Below, piece after piece: positions 7,790 to 15,052 of a DNA stretch of 31,771 nucleotides. Under the pieces are notes generated by a model. The model was not told the DNA's origin, did no database searches, and saw nothing but the letters and a program-made list of their open reading frames with translations. The DNA is from MAG-121220-bin8 sp964433845 (GTDB lineage Bacteria > Bacteroidota > Bacteroidia > Flavobacteriales > Flavobacteriaceae): positions 1 through 31,771 of the forward strand of contig CAYSTA010000018.1 in assembly GCA_964433845.1 (NCBI GenBank). Reading direction: 5' to 3'. Position 1 is the stretch's first letter, and the number at the start of each line of letters is the position of its first letter. The position numbers and the translations under genes were made by a program.

Positions 7790-8977
7790 TTAGTTTGATA
7801 ACGCTTCGATTCCCGGCAACATCTTTCCTTCAAGGCTCTCAAGCATAGCGCCTCCTCCTGTAGAGACATAGCTTACTTTTTTTTGCAAATTAAATTTTTT
7901 AACTGCAGCAACTGAATCCCCTCCTCCGACAAGAGAAAAAGCCCCTCTTGCTGTGCTTTTTGCCACAGAATCTCCTATTGCAATTGTTCCTTTTGAAAAA
8001 CTTTCTAACTCAAACACACCAACAGGTCCATTCCAAAGTATTGTTTTAGCCGACATGATTGCTTTATCAAAAATTTTTATTGACTTTGGGCCTGAGTCTA
8101 AGCCTTGCCATTTTGCTGGAATTTTGTTTATTTCAAAAACTTTTTTGTTTCCTGTGTTTGAAAACTGGTCTGAACAAATCGCGTCAACTGGCAAATAAAT
8201 TTTAACATTTTTGTTTTTTGCTTTTTTTAATATTGATAGCGCAAGGGTTAGTTTGTTGCTCTCAAAAATAGATTTTCCTATATTTCCCCCTAGTGCTTTA
8301 ATAAAAGTAAAGGCCATTCCTCCGCCAATAATAATCTTATCTACCTTGTCTATAATATTTTCTATTATAGTAATTTTTGAAGAAATCTTAGCTCCTCCTA
8401 ATATTGCTAAAACAGGCTTATTTCCTTTTTGAAGAACTTTTTTTATTGCCTTTAATTCATTGTATAGTAGAAGCCCCGAAAATTTTTTGTTTTTAAAAAA
8501 CTCTGCTATTGTTGTTGTAGAAGCGTGTGCTCTATGGGCTGTTCCAAAAGCATCGTTAATATAGCAGTCGGCATATGAGGCTAGTTTTCTTGCAAATTCT
8601 TTGTCTCCTTTAATTTCTTCTGGGTAAAATCTTAGGTTTTCTAATAAAACGACCTCTCCTGGTCTAAGGGTTTTTGTAATTTCTTTTGTTCGGTCCCCAA
8701 TAGCATCCTCGACAAATTTTACTTTTAATCTTAATTTTTTTTCAATTTCTGGAACTATATGTTTAAGCGAAAGCGTCATTTCCTTCCCTTTAGGCCTTCC
8801 CAGGTGTGACATTAAAATACAACTTCCTCCATCATTTATTACTTTCAAAATGGTAGGTTTTGCTGCTTCAATTCTAGAAGAGTCTAGAACTTCGCTGTTT
8901 TTGTCTAAAGGCACATTGAAATCCACCCTGATAATTGCCCTAAGGCCTTCAAAGTTTTGTTTTTCAATTGAAACCAT
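7790..8977 (-). CDS. pgk: Phosphoglycerate kinase
   Basis: 395 residues, the usual length. It interconverts 1,3-bisphosphoglycerate + ADP and 3-phosphoglycerate + ATP in glycolysis and gluconeogenesis. Diagnostic motifs run in order: RVDFNVPL (substrate Asn/Asp), SHLGRPKG, LENLRFYPEE, the second-domain GGAKISSK and GGGMAFTF, WNGPVGVFE, and the C-terminal GGGDS nucleotide loop. It is cytoplasmic and complete. It stands alone on the minus strand, divergent from holB, with a good -7 element (8997-9004) about 20 bases upstream of its ATG. Confidence 0.98.
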   Translation of the reverse strand: MVSIEKQNFEGLRAIIRVDFNVPLDKNSEVLDSSRIEAAKPTILKVINDGGSCILMSHLGRPKGKEMTLSLKHIVPEIEKKLRLKVKFVEDAIGDRTKEITKTLRPGEVVLLENLRFYPEEIKGDKEFARKLASYADCYINDAFGTAHRAHASTTTIAEFFKNKKFSGLLLYNELKAIKKVLQKGNKPVLAILGGAKISSKITIIENIIDKVDKIIIGGGMAFTFIKALGGNIGKSIFESNKLTLALSILKKAKNKNVKIYLPVDAICSDQFSNTGNKKVFEINKIPAKWQGLDSGPKSIKIFDKAIMSAKTILWNGPVGVFELESFSKGTIAIGDSVAKSTARGAFSLVGGGDSVAAVKKFNLQKKVSYVSTGGGAMLESLEGKMLPGIEALSN

Positions 8978-8996
8978 ATAGAAAGATATTGGTTTT

Positions 8997-9004
8997 CAAA
9001 GATA
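8997..9004 (-). promoter_or_regulatory. -7 promoter element (TATCTTTG) of pgk
   Basis: The minus strand reads TATCTTTG, a perfect TAnnTTTG. The predicted transcript start would lie about 15 bases before the pgk ATG. The divergent holB gene has the same octamer 33 bases away on the other strand. No convincing -33 TTG was found. Confidence 0.5.
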
Positions 9005-9037
9005 TGCATTTGTTAAGTTTTTAGAACATAATTCTAC

Positions 9038-9045
9038 TATCTTTG
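9038..9045 (+). promoter_or_regulatory. -7 promoter element (TATCTTTG) of holB
   Basis: A perfect TAnnTTTG ends only 4 bases before the holB ATG (9050). If it is used, the transcript would start at or beside the A of the start codon, giving a leaderless or nearly leaderless mRNA. Confidence 0.4.
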
Positions 9046-9049
9046 GCTT

Positions 9050-10180
9050 ATGTTGTTTAGAGATATTATAGGAAATGAATCAATAAAAAAAGAGCTGTCT
9101 AGAGTTCGTTGCTCTGGCAGAATTCCGCATAGTCAATTAATTTCCGGGCCTGAAGGGTCCGGAGCATTGCCTATGGCAATTGCTTATGCTAGAGAAATTC
9201 TGTGCAATTCTCGGATTAAAAATATTGATGCGTGTAATATTAAATTTAGCAACTTAAAACACCCTGATCTACACTTCATTTTTCCTGTGGCTAACACTCT
9301 AGAAATAAAGAGTAGGGCCATTTCTTCTCATTTTCTTCCAAGCTGGAGAGAGTTTATTAACACAAGTCCTTACGGCAGTTTGTTTGATTGGTATGGCCGT
9401 CTAGGAATAGAGAATAAACAAGGCAAAATTGGAAAAGACGAGGCTGAAGATCTTATTAAAAAACTATCATTAAAATCATACGAGGGAGGATGGAAATGTG
9501 TAATTGTTTGGATGGCTGAAAAAATGAATTCTAGCGCTACAAATAAGCTTTTAAAGCTAATTGAAGAGCCTCCCCAAAATACAGTTTTTTTATTTGTCTC
9601 AGAGGCTCCATCTCTATTAATGGACACGCTCTTGTCTAGATGTCAAAGAATTGATTTAAAAAAAATTTCTGTGCAAGAGATTGAGAAGGCCTTATTGGAC
9701 AAGGGCTTTTCCTTAGAGGTTTCTAAACAGGCTGCGCTTGCTTCAAACGGCAACTATAATAAGGCTCTTTCATTTGCAAATGGCTCAGAAAATGAGGCTT
9801 TGTTTGAGGGCTGGTTTCAATCTTGGGTTAGGTCTGCTTTTAAGGTTAAACAAAACAAAGAAGCTGTTCTAGAGCTCGTTGATTGGAGTAAAAAAGTTTC
9901 AAAATCTGGTAGAGAAACCCAGAAAAGCTTTATTAGTTATAGCCTTGAGGTTTTTAGACAAGCTATGTTAACAAATTATAGCCTTAGTCAAATTACAACT
10001 CATCGCCCTTCTACAGGCTTTGATTTTCAAAGCTTTTCAAAATATGTCGGGGGAGCAAACATCGAAGAAGTTTTCACTGAGCTCGAAAAGGCATATTCAC
10101 AAATTCAATCCAACGGAAACCCTAATATGATTTTTTCTGACCTGTCTTTAAAACTGACGCGATTAATACACAAAAGCTAA
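9050..10180 (+). CDS. holB: DNA polymerase III delta' subunit (clamp-loader ATPase fold)
   Basis: 376 residues. The N-terminus MLFRDIIGNESIKKEL and the P-loop-like GPEGSGALPMAIAYA (about 33-47) fit the delta' subunit of Bacteroidota. The Walker A lysine is missing (GPEGSGAL instead of GxxGxGKT), as expected for delta', which does not hydrolyse ATP. The sensor segment NKLLKLIEEPPQNTVFLF and the SRC motif (LLSRCQR, about 195-200), which supplies the arginine finger to the neighbouring subunit, are present. Zinc-finger cysteines of the E. coli type are not complete. It is followed after 11 bases by the DoxX-like gene, so the two may form an operon. Confidence 0.93.
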   Translation: MLFRDIIGNESIKKELSRVRCSGRIPHSQLISGPEGSGALPMAIAYAREILCNSRIKNIDACNIKFSNLKHPDLHFIFPVANTLEIKSRAISSHFLPSWREFINTSPYGSLFDWYGRLGIENKQGKIGKDEAEDLIKKLSLKSYEGGWKCVIVWMAEKMNSSATNKLLKLIEEPPQNTVFLFVSEAPSLLMDTLLSRCQRIDLKKISVQEIEKALLDKGFSLEVSKQAALASNGNYNKALSFANGSENEALFEGWFQSWVRSAFKVKQNKEAVLELVDWSKKVSKSGRETQKSFISYSLEVFRQAMLTNYSLSQITTHRPSTGFDFQSFSKYVGGANIEEVFTELEKAYSQIQSNGNPNMIFSDLSLKLTRLIHKS

Positions 10181-10191
10181 ATTTCTAAATT

Positions 10192-10578
10192 ATGGCCAAC
10201 ACTAAAATTGCATTTCTTTTAATATTGTGCTTCTTCACAATAGTATTTATACAAAGTGGTTTAGACAAGGTTTTTGATAAAAAGGGGAATTTAGACTATT
10301 TGTATTCGCTTCTTGGGGCGTTCTTTTCTAACTCCCTAATTCGTCTTGCTTTTTATTGCGTAACAGTCTTAGAGTTGGCTTCTGGGTTGTTGTGTGCCGC
10401 TGGTCTCATTGAGCCTTTCCTAAAACCCTCTTCGTTTGTTGGGGTTTCCGGCCTAGTTGCTGGTTCGCTTGCATTATTGATTCTTTTAATTGGTCAGCGT
10501 GTGTCAAAAAATTATGAAGGGGCGAAAACGTTGGCAATTTATTTTATTATAGCAGTGGCAGGCATTGTATTGTCTTAG
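10192..10578 (+). CDS. DoxX-like four-helix membrane protein
   Basis: 128 residues with four hydrophobic segments. The first-helix end reads FIQSGLDKVFDKKGN, typical of DoxX-like proteins (a helix ending in a Gly-Leu-Asp-Lys turn). Helix three (VTVLELASGLLCAAGLI) carries the usual Glu near its start. DoxX-like proteins sit in the inner membrane and have been tied to quinone or thiosulfate chemistry in a few organisms, but most have no assigned role. It sits 11 bases after holB. The 129 bases that follow, up to the methyltransferase gene on the other strand, hold no gene I can support. Confidence 0.75.
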   Translation: MANTKIAFLLILCFFTIVFIQSGLDKVFDKKGNLDYLYSLLGAFFSNSLIRLAFYCVTVLELASGLLCAAGLIEPFLKPSSFVGVSGLVAGSLALLILLIGQRVSKNYEGAKTLAIYFIIAVAGIVLS

Positions 10579-10707
10579 CCTATTCTTTGCGTCTTTAGTA
10601 TAGTTTTTGTTTATGTTTGCTGGCTTTTATATTTCTTTCTTATGGGAGTTTTTTTGTTTCAAAACCCTATTCTTTAAGGCTTAATAGAACCGGCCCTTAA
10701 AACGGCC

Positions 10708-11583
10708 TTAATTGCTTTTTTTTCTAAAAACATAAATTTGTGACGAGAAATTGTTGCTAAAAAAGCCAATAAGGTTCGAAGCAGCGCCAATCATAATTCC
10801 TTTAAAAAAAGGGGTTCTGCTTTTTTTGTTTTTTTCTGACAGCATAGAAATATAAAATGAGTCTAGCGGCAGAGGCTTGATCTTAGTTTGCTCTAGCCCC
10901 AAAGGCTCCAAAATTAGCCTCAAAGATTTAGGAGAAAAATGGCGCAAATGCCTAGGCACGTCCCAAGCTGCCCAACTACTTTTATAATGTTGCGCTTCCC
11001 AAGATTTGTAATTTGGACAAGCTACTATCAGCATCCCCCCTTTTTTTAACGTGACAACCAAATTCTTTATAGTCTCTTTTAAGCTATAAACATGTTCTAA
11101 AGAATGCCAAAAAGTTATTAAGTCAAACTCTTCCGGTTTGCAGTTTTTTATGCCCTTTATGTGCCGAAGCCCTCGTTTATTAGCTTCGTTTCTTGCTAAA
11201 TCCGCTGGCTCAATACCAACAACTTCCCAGCCTTTGTTTTTTAAAACCAAAAGAAAGTCGCCTGTTCCTGAGCCAACGTCCAGAGCTTTTCCTGGGTTGT
11301 GAAAAAGCCCAGAAATCATTCTTGATTTAAAAAGGAGCATGCATTTTTTAGCAAAAAAATAGCTTTTAGAAAACAACGTTTCTCCTTTCTTTTGATGGGA
11401 CAAGTATTCTTTTGAATCATAATACCCAGGAAGGTCCTTCAAGGAAGGCTTTGGTTTTGTTTTGAGAATTTCTGTGCTAGGGTCAAGCTCTAAAGAAAAA
11501 AACTCGTGGCTTAAAAAATGGTCCTTGATTCTATATTTGAACTTTTCGTTTTTCATTCTGTCTGTGTGTTCCACGTGGAACAC
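10708..11583 (-). CDS. Class I SAM-dependent methyltransferase
   Basis: 291 residues from a GTG at 11583. The SAM-binding motif I is clear (ALDVGSGTGDFLLVL, about 100-114), followed by WEVVGIEP (motif II acid) and EEFDLITFWHSLEHV (motif IV), the Methyltransf_23 pattern. The N-terminal part (KDHFLSHEFFSLELD ... LKDLPGYYDSKEYLSHQ) is the form seen downstream of mnmG in many Bacteroidota; the substrate is not known to me. The start is uncertain: GTG at 11583 gives MFHVEH, encoded by the parS-type palindrome, while ATG at 11556 gives MKNEKFK and leaves the palindrome untranslated. It is probably the third gene of a ybeY-mnmG-methyltransferase operon. Confidence 0.88.
   Translation of the reverse strand: MFHVEHTDRMKNEKFKYRIKDHFLSHEFFSLELDPSTEILKTKPKPSLKDLPGYYDSKEYLSHQKKGETLFSKSYFFAKKCMLLFKSRMISGLFHNPGKALDVGSGTGDFLLVLKNKGWEVVGIEPADLARNEANKRGLRHIKGIKNCKPEEFDLITFWHSLEHVYSLKETIKNLVVTLKKGGMLIVACPNYKSWEAQHYKSSWAAWDVPRHLRHFSPKSLRLILEPLGLEQTKIKPLPLDSFYISMLSEKNKKSRTPFFKGIMIGAASNLIGFFSNNFSSQIYVFRKKSN
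11567..11582. promoter_or_regulatory. parS-type ParB-binding site 1
   Basis: TGTTCCACGTGGAACA is a perfect 16-bp palindrome identical to the parS core of Pseudomonas and one substitution per half from the Bacillus site. One more pair of matching bases on each side extends it to a 20-bp palindrome (11565-11584). It lies between the mnmG stop and the methyltransferase; if the GTG start is used it encodes the peptide MFHVEH. parS sites nucleate ParB spreading and recruit SMC, usually near the replication origin. Confidence 0.85.
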
Positions 11584-11589
11584 ATTTTT

Positions 11590-13461
11590 TTACCTCCCCA
11601 TATATACCATAAGGACGTTAATGTCATTTGGCGACACTCCGCTAATCCTAGAGGCTTGTGATAGCGTAGTTGGCTTTATTTTTTCAAGCTTTTGAACAGC
11701 TTCTGCTGATAAGGAGCTAACTTTAGAATATGCAAACTTAGCTGGAATTTTGAGGTTTTCTAAGTTGCTAAGTTTTTCGGCATTTGCCTTTTCTTTTTCA
11801 ATATATCCTGAATATTTTATCTGCACTTCCGTTTGCTCTAAAACCTCATTGTCTGGAGAGGTTGAAGAACAAAATTTTTGAACAGACTTTATTTTTAACA
11901 TGTCTTTCATGGTTAAGTTTGGCCTAGAAAACACCTTATACAGTTTTACAGACTGATTGATTTCTGATGAATTTTTCTTTTTTAGTATTGGGTTTATCTC
12001 TTCTGGCTTAACGCTCGTTTTTCTAAAAAAAGAGACAAAGGCGCTTGTATTCTTCTTTTTCTGATCAACATTCCGAAGCCTTTCTTTAGAGGCAAGGCCT
12101 AAATTGTATGAGACTTCTGTAAGCCTCAGATCAGCATTGTCTTGTCTTAAAAGAGTTCTATATTCAGCCCGTGAAGTAAACATTCTGTAAGGCTCATCGG
12201 TTCCTTTAGTAATAAGATCATCTATTAAAACCCCTATATATGCTTCGTTTCTTTTAAGAACAAAAGCTTCCTGTTCTTGAATCAAAAGGTGTGCGTTTAT
12301 TCCTGCCATTATTCCTTGAGCTGCAGCTTCCTCGTATCCGGTTGTTCCGTTAATTTGCCCTGCAAAAAATAGTCTAGAAATAGGTTTTGTTTCTAATGAA
12401 TTTTTCAGCTGTGTTGGGGGAAAATAATCGTATTCTATAGCGTATCCTGGCCTAAAAAACTTAACCTTTTCAAACCCTTTAACGGTTCTTAGGGCTTTAA
12501 ACTGAATGTCTTCAGGTAGTGAAGTAGAGAACCCGTTTACGTAGACCTCAACTGTGTTCCACCCTTCTGGTTCGACAAAAATCTGGTGCCTATCCTTGTC
12601 TGAAAACCTATTGATTTTGTCCTCAATGGAAGGACAATATCTTGGCCCGGCACTATTAATCGAGCCATTGAACATAGGGGACCTGTCAAACCCTTCTCTT
12701 AAAAGATCATGAACCTTTTTGCTAGTATAGGTCATATGACAGTCCAGTTGCTGTCTTAATGGGGTAGTAGATTTTAGATAGGAAAATTTCCTTGGAAACA
12801 AATCTCCAGGCTGCGGCTTCATTAAAGAGTAGTTTAATGATCGGCCATCAACCCTAGGGGGAGTTCCTGTCTTCATTCTTCCAGAAGAAAACCCGTAATT
12901 AAGAAGCTCTTCTGTAATTCCTGTAGAAGCTTTTTCTCCTGCTCTACCTCCTCCAAATTGTTTTTCGCCAATATGAATTAAGCCATTAAGAAACGTTCCG
13001 TTTGTTAAGACTACTGCATTTGACATGATTTCAAGGCCTAAAGATGTTTTGACCCCAACTACAGTGTCGTTAGAAATTAGTATTCCTGAAACCATTTCTT
13101 GATAAAAATCTAGATTTGGGGTTTTTTCTAACATCCCCCTCCAGGTTTCCGCAAAACGCATTCTGTCAGACTGAGCCCTTGGGCTCCACATGGCTGGCCC
13201 TTTAGACATATTTAACATTTTAAACTGAACAGCTGTTTTGTCTGTTACTATCCCGCTATACCCCCCAAGCGCATCTATTTCTCTGACGATTTGACCTTTT
13301 GCAATTCCTCCCATTGCAGGATTACAGGACATCTGGGCTATGTTTTGAAGGTTCATTGTAATCAAAAGAGTTTTGCTGCCCATGTTGGCGGCGGCGGCGG
13401 CGGCTTCAGAGCCGGCGTGACCTGCTCCCACAACAATAACATCATATTTTGAGCTAAACAT
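11590..13461 (-). CDS. mnmG: tRNA uridine-5-carboxymethylaminomethyl modification enzyme MnmG (GidA)
   Basis: 623 residues, full length. It forms the FAD-dependent MnmE-MnmG complex that installs the cmnm5 group on U34 of tRNAs reading two-fold codon boxes. It has the FAD Rossmann motif DVIVVGAGHAGSEAA (GAGHAG at 12-17) and the family signature MSCNPAMGGIAKGQIVREIDALGG. The second signature GPRYCPSIEDK and the FAD-binding TGYEEAAAQGIMAGINA are also present. An Ala run (AAAAAA) encoded by GCC/GCG codons stands out in this AT-rich genome. It starts 3 bases after ybeY. Both ends of the gene are marked by parS-type sites. mnmE is not in the window. Confidence 0.98.
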   Translation of the reverse strand: MFSSKYDVIVVGAGHAGSEAAAAAANMGSKTLLITMNLQNIAQMSCNPAMGGIAKGQIVREIDALGGYSGIVTDKTAVQFKMLNMSKGPAMWSPRAQSDRMRFAETWRGMLEKTPNLDFYQEMVSGILISNDTVVGVKTSLGLEIMSNAVVLTNGTFLNGLIHIGEKQFGGGRAGEKASTGITEELLNYGFSSGRMKTGTPPRVDGRSLNYSLMKPQPGDLFPRKFSYLKSTTPLRQQLDCHMTYTSKKVHDLLREGFDRSPMFNGSINSAGPRYCPSIEDKINRFSDKDRHQIFVEPEGWNTVEVYVNGFSTSLPEDIQFKALRTVKGFEKVKFFRPGYAIEYDYFPPTQLKNSLETKPISRLFFAGQINGTTGYEEAAAQGIMAGINAHLLIQEQEAFVLKRNEAYIGVLIDDLITKGTDEPYRMFTSRAEYRTLLRQDNADLRLTEVSYNLGLASKERLRNVDQKKKNTSAFVSFFRKTSVKPEEINPILKKKNSSEINQSVKLYKVFSRPNLTMKDMLKIKSVQKFCSSTSPDNEVLEQTEVQIKYSGYIEKEKANAEKLSNLENLKIPAKFAYSKVSSLSAEAVQKLEKIKPTTLSQASRISGVSPNDINVLMVYMGR

Positions 13462-13464
13462 AAT

Positions 13465-13887
13465 TTATTGTTCCACGTGGAACATTTTAAGTTTTAAGTT
13501 TTCCGCTTTTCTAATACGAGCTTTCTCAGCACTAGTTTTGTCGTTATACCCGACACAATGAAGTACGCCATGAACCATAACTCTGTAAAGTTCGTTTTCA
13601 AAAGAAGAATTATATGTCTTCGCGTTTTCCCTAACTCTATCAATAGATACGGCTATGTTTCCGTTTACTATGCCAGAGTCTGAAGCAGCAAACGAAATAA
13701 CGTCCGTATAATAGTCTCGTTTTAAATGCTTAATGTTTATTTGCCTTAAGTCGTTGTCGTTGAAAAAAGCAAAAACCAGCTCTCCTAAAGTGTGTTTTTC
13801 AGAGATAATAACATCTTTAATCCACGAGGACACTGAGCTCTCATTCTTGAGAGCAAAATCTGTGTTATAAACATACTCTATTGGCAT
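13465..13887 (-). CDS. ybeY: Endoribonuclease YbeY (rRNA maturation factor)
   Basis: 140 residues, normal length. YbeY is a metal-dependent endoribonuclease needed for 16S rRNA 3' maturation and ribosome quality control. The signature appears as HGVLHCVGYND (106-116): the two leading His ligands are present, but the third His of the classical HGxLHxxGYDH motif is replaced, as I recall for Bacteroidota homologues. The conserved LNxxYL-type region is seen as LRQINIKHLKRDYYTDVISF. The last six residues, MFHVEQ, are dictated by a parS-type palindrome that overlaps the 3' end. It is the first gene of the operon with mnmG. Confidence 0.93.
   Translation of the reverse strand: MPIEYVYNTDFALKNESSVSSWIKDVIISEKHTLGELVFAFFNDNDLRQINIKHLKRDYYTDVISFAASDSGIVNGNIAVSIDRVRENAKTYNSSFENELYRVMVHGVLHCVGYNDKTSAEKARIRKAENLKLKMFHVEQ
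13469..13484. promoter_or_regulatory. parS-type ParB-binding site 2
   Basis: The second perfect TGTTCCACGTGGAACA is embedded in the last codons of ybeY and encodes MFHVEQ. It lies about 1.9 kb from site 1, on the other side of mnmG. No further copies were seen in the window. Confidence 0.85.
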
Positions 13888-13901
13888 AGGGTGTTTTTTT
13901 G

Positions 13902-13909
13902 CAAATATA
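13902..13909 (-). promoter_or_regulatory. -7 promoter element (TATATTTG) of ybeY-mnmG
   Basis: The minus strand reads TATATTTG, fitting TAnnTTTG, 14 bases before the ybeY ATG. This is an AT-rich divergent region, so a chance match is possible. No clear -33 partner. Confidence 0.35.
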
Positions 13910-13948
13910 GGCTCTTGTAAGACATAATGAAACTTGATTATGTTTTTT

Positions 13949-13956
13949 TATCTTTA
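13949..13956 (+). promoter_or_regulatory. Possible -7 element (TATCTTTA) of the alkB-like gene
   Basis: One base off TATCTTTG, ending 5 bases before the ATG at 13962. This is the same close spacing as at holB, folB and the M23 gene. It would give a nearly leaderless transcript. Confidence 0.3.
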
Positions 13957-13961
13957 GGGAG

Positions 13962-15005
13962 ATGAAAGACCTTAAATACCTGGCAGCATATACAGTCCCC
14001 CTGGCAACTATTGTTGCTATTGGATCAAGAGGGTGGCTTACTTTTTCTACCATTTTGTTTGCTTTTGTTATTATACCAATAATCGAAATGCTGGTTGGTA
14101 AAGATTCCCAAAACCTAAGTTCGAATGAGTCAGAAACTAAAGGGGCTCAAAAAATATTTGATATAATGCTTTATCTTAACCTTCCTATTGTTTTTGGCTT
14201 GCTTTCTTGGGCTCTTATAAATGTCTCAACTATTGAATATTCCGCGCTTGAACTGGTCGGCCTCTCTTTTTCTGTCGGGAGCCTGTTGGCTACAAACGCG
14301 ATTAACGTTGCGCATGAGCTTGGTCACAGAAAGTCTCTTTTTGACAGAACCTTAAGCAAGGTGCTTTATATTCCCTGCTTATATATGCATTTTTATATTG
14401 AACACAATTTTGGACATCACCTAAAGGTAGGGACGCCAGAAGATGGCGCTACTGCAAAATACAATCAGTCCATATATTCTTTTTGGGTAACGTCTGTTTT
14501 AAAGCAGTATTTTGATGCCTGGAAAAAACAAAAAGAGCTTTTAAAAAGATCTGGATCTGGCTTTTTTTCTATAAAAAATGACATGGCCTGGTATGTTTTA
14601 ATACAATTGGCATATTTAGCTCTTGTTTTCTTTTTGTTTTCACTAAAAGGGACGGTTTTTGCTGTAGCCGTAGGGGTAATTTCTTTTTTATTCCTTGAAA
14701 ACATAAACTATATCGAACACTATGGGCTTAGAAGGCTAAAAAATGCTGCTGGAAGATATGAGCGAGTTCAAAAAATTCATTCTTGGAATTCTAATCATAG
14801 CATTGGAAGGATTGTGCTTTATGAGCTTACTCGACACAGTGACCACCATTATAAATCCTCAAAAAAATATCAGCTGCTAGATTGCCATGAGGAGAGTCCT
14901 CAGCTGCCTTACGGATACCCCGTCTCAATTCTTTTGTCTATGGTGCCGCCATTGTGGTTCAAAATAATGAACCCGCTAGTGCCTGAAAGAATGAAAATCA
15001 CATAA
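13962..15005 (+). CDS. alkB: AlkB-type membrane alkane 1-monooxygenase
   Basis: 347 residues, a membrane di-iron hydroxylase of the fatty-acid-desaturase superfamily. All AlkB histidine boxes are present: HELGH (118-122), EHNFGHH (147-153), the HYG motif NYIEHYGLRR (249-258) and RHSDHH (291-296). The extra NSNHS segment is also present. The NYIEHYG signature separates AlkB from desaturases and xylene monooxygenases. Hydrophobic segments between the boxes fit a six-helix enzyme with its active site at the cytoplasmic face. The reaction is O2-dependent terminal hydroxylation of alkanes or alkyl chains, with electrons from rubredoxin or ferredoxin; no such partner gene is seen here. Bacteroidota members may act on other substrates, so alkane specificity is inferred from motifs only. 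Confidence 0.9.
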   Translation: MKDLKYLAAYTVPLATIVAIGSRGWLTFSTILFAFVIIPIIEMLVGKDSQNLSSNESETKGAQKIFDIMLYLNLPIVFGLLSWALINVSTIEYSALELVGLSFSVGSLLATNAINVAHELGHRKSLFDRTLSKVLYIPCLYMHFYIEHNFGHHLKVGTPEDGATAKYNQSIYSFWVTSVLKQYFDAWKKQKELLKRSGSGFFSIKNDMAWYVLIQLAYLALVFFLFSLKGTVFAVAVGVISFLFLENINYIEHYGLRRLKNAAGRYERVQKIHSWNSNHSIGRIVLYELTRHSDHHYKSSKKYQLLDCHEESPQLPYGYPVSILLSMVPPLWFKIMNPLVPERMKIT

Positions 15006-15052
15006 AAGCTATTAAAAGTCTTGTCAACGGTGTATTTTAGTAAAAAATTTCT

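Noticed and set aside
10685..10731. Terminator-like GGCC...GGCC with a T run after the DoxX-like gene
   Set aside because: The stem is only 4-5 bp with a spaced T run; too weak to call.
13385..13403. GCG trinucleotide repeat in mnmG as a mobile or variable repeat
   Set aside because: It encodes the Ala run right after the FAD loop of a normal MnmG; Ala there is tolerated and the frame is intact.
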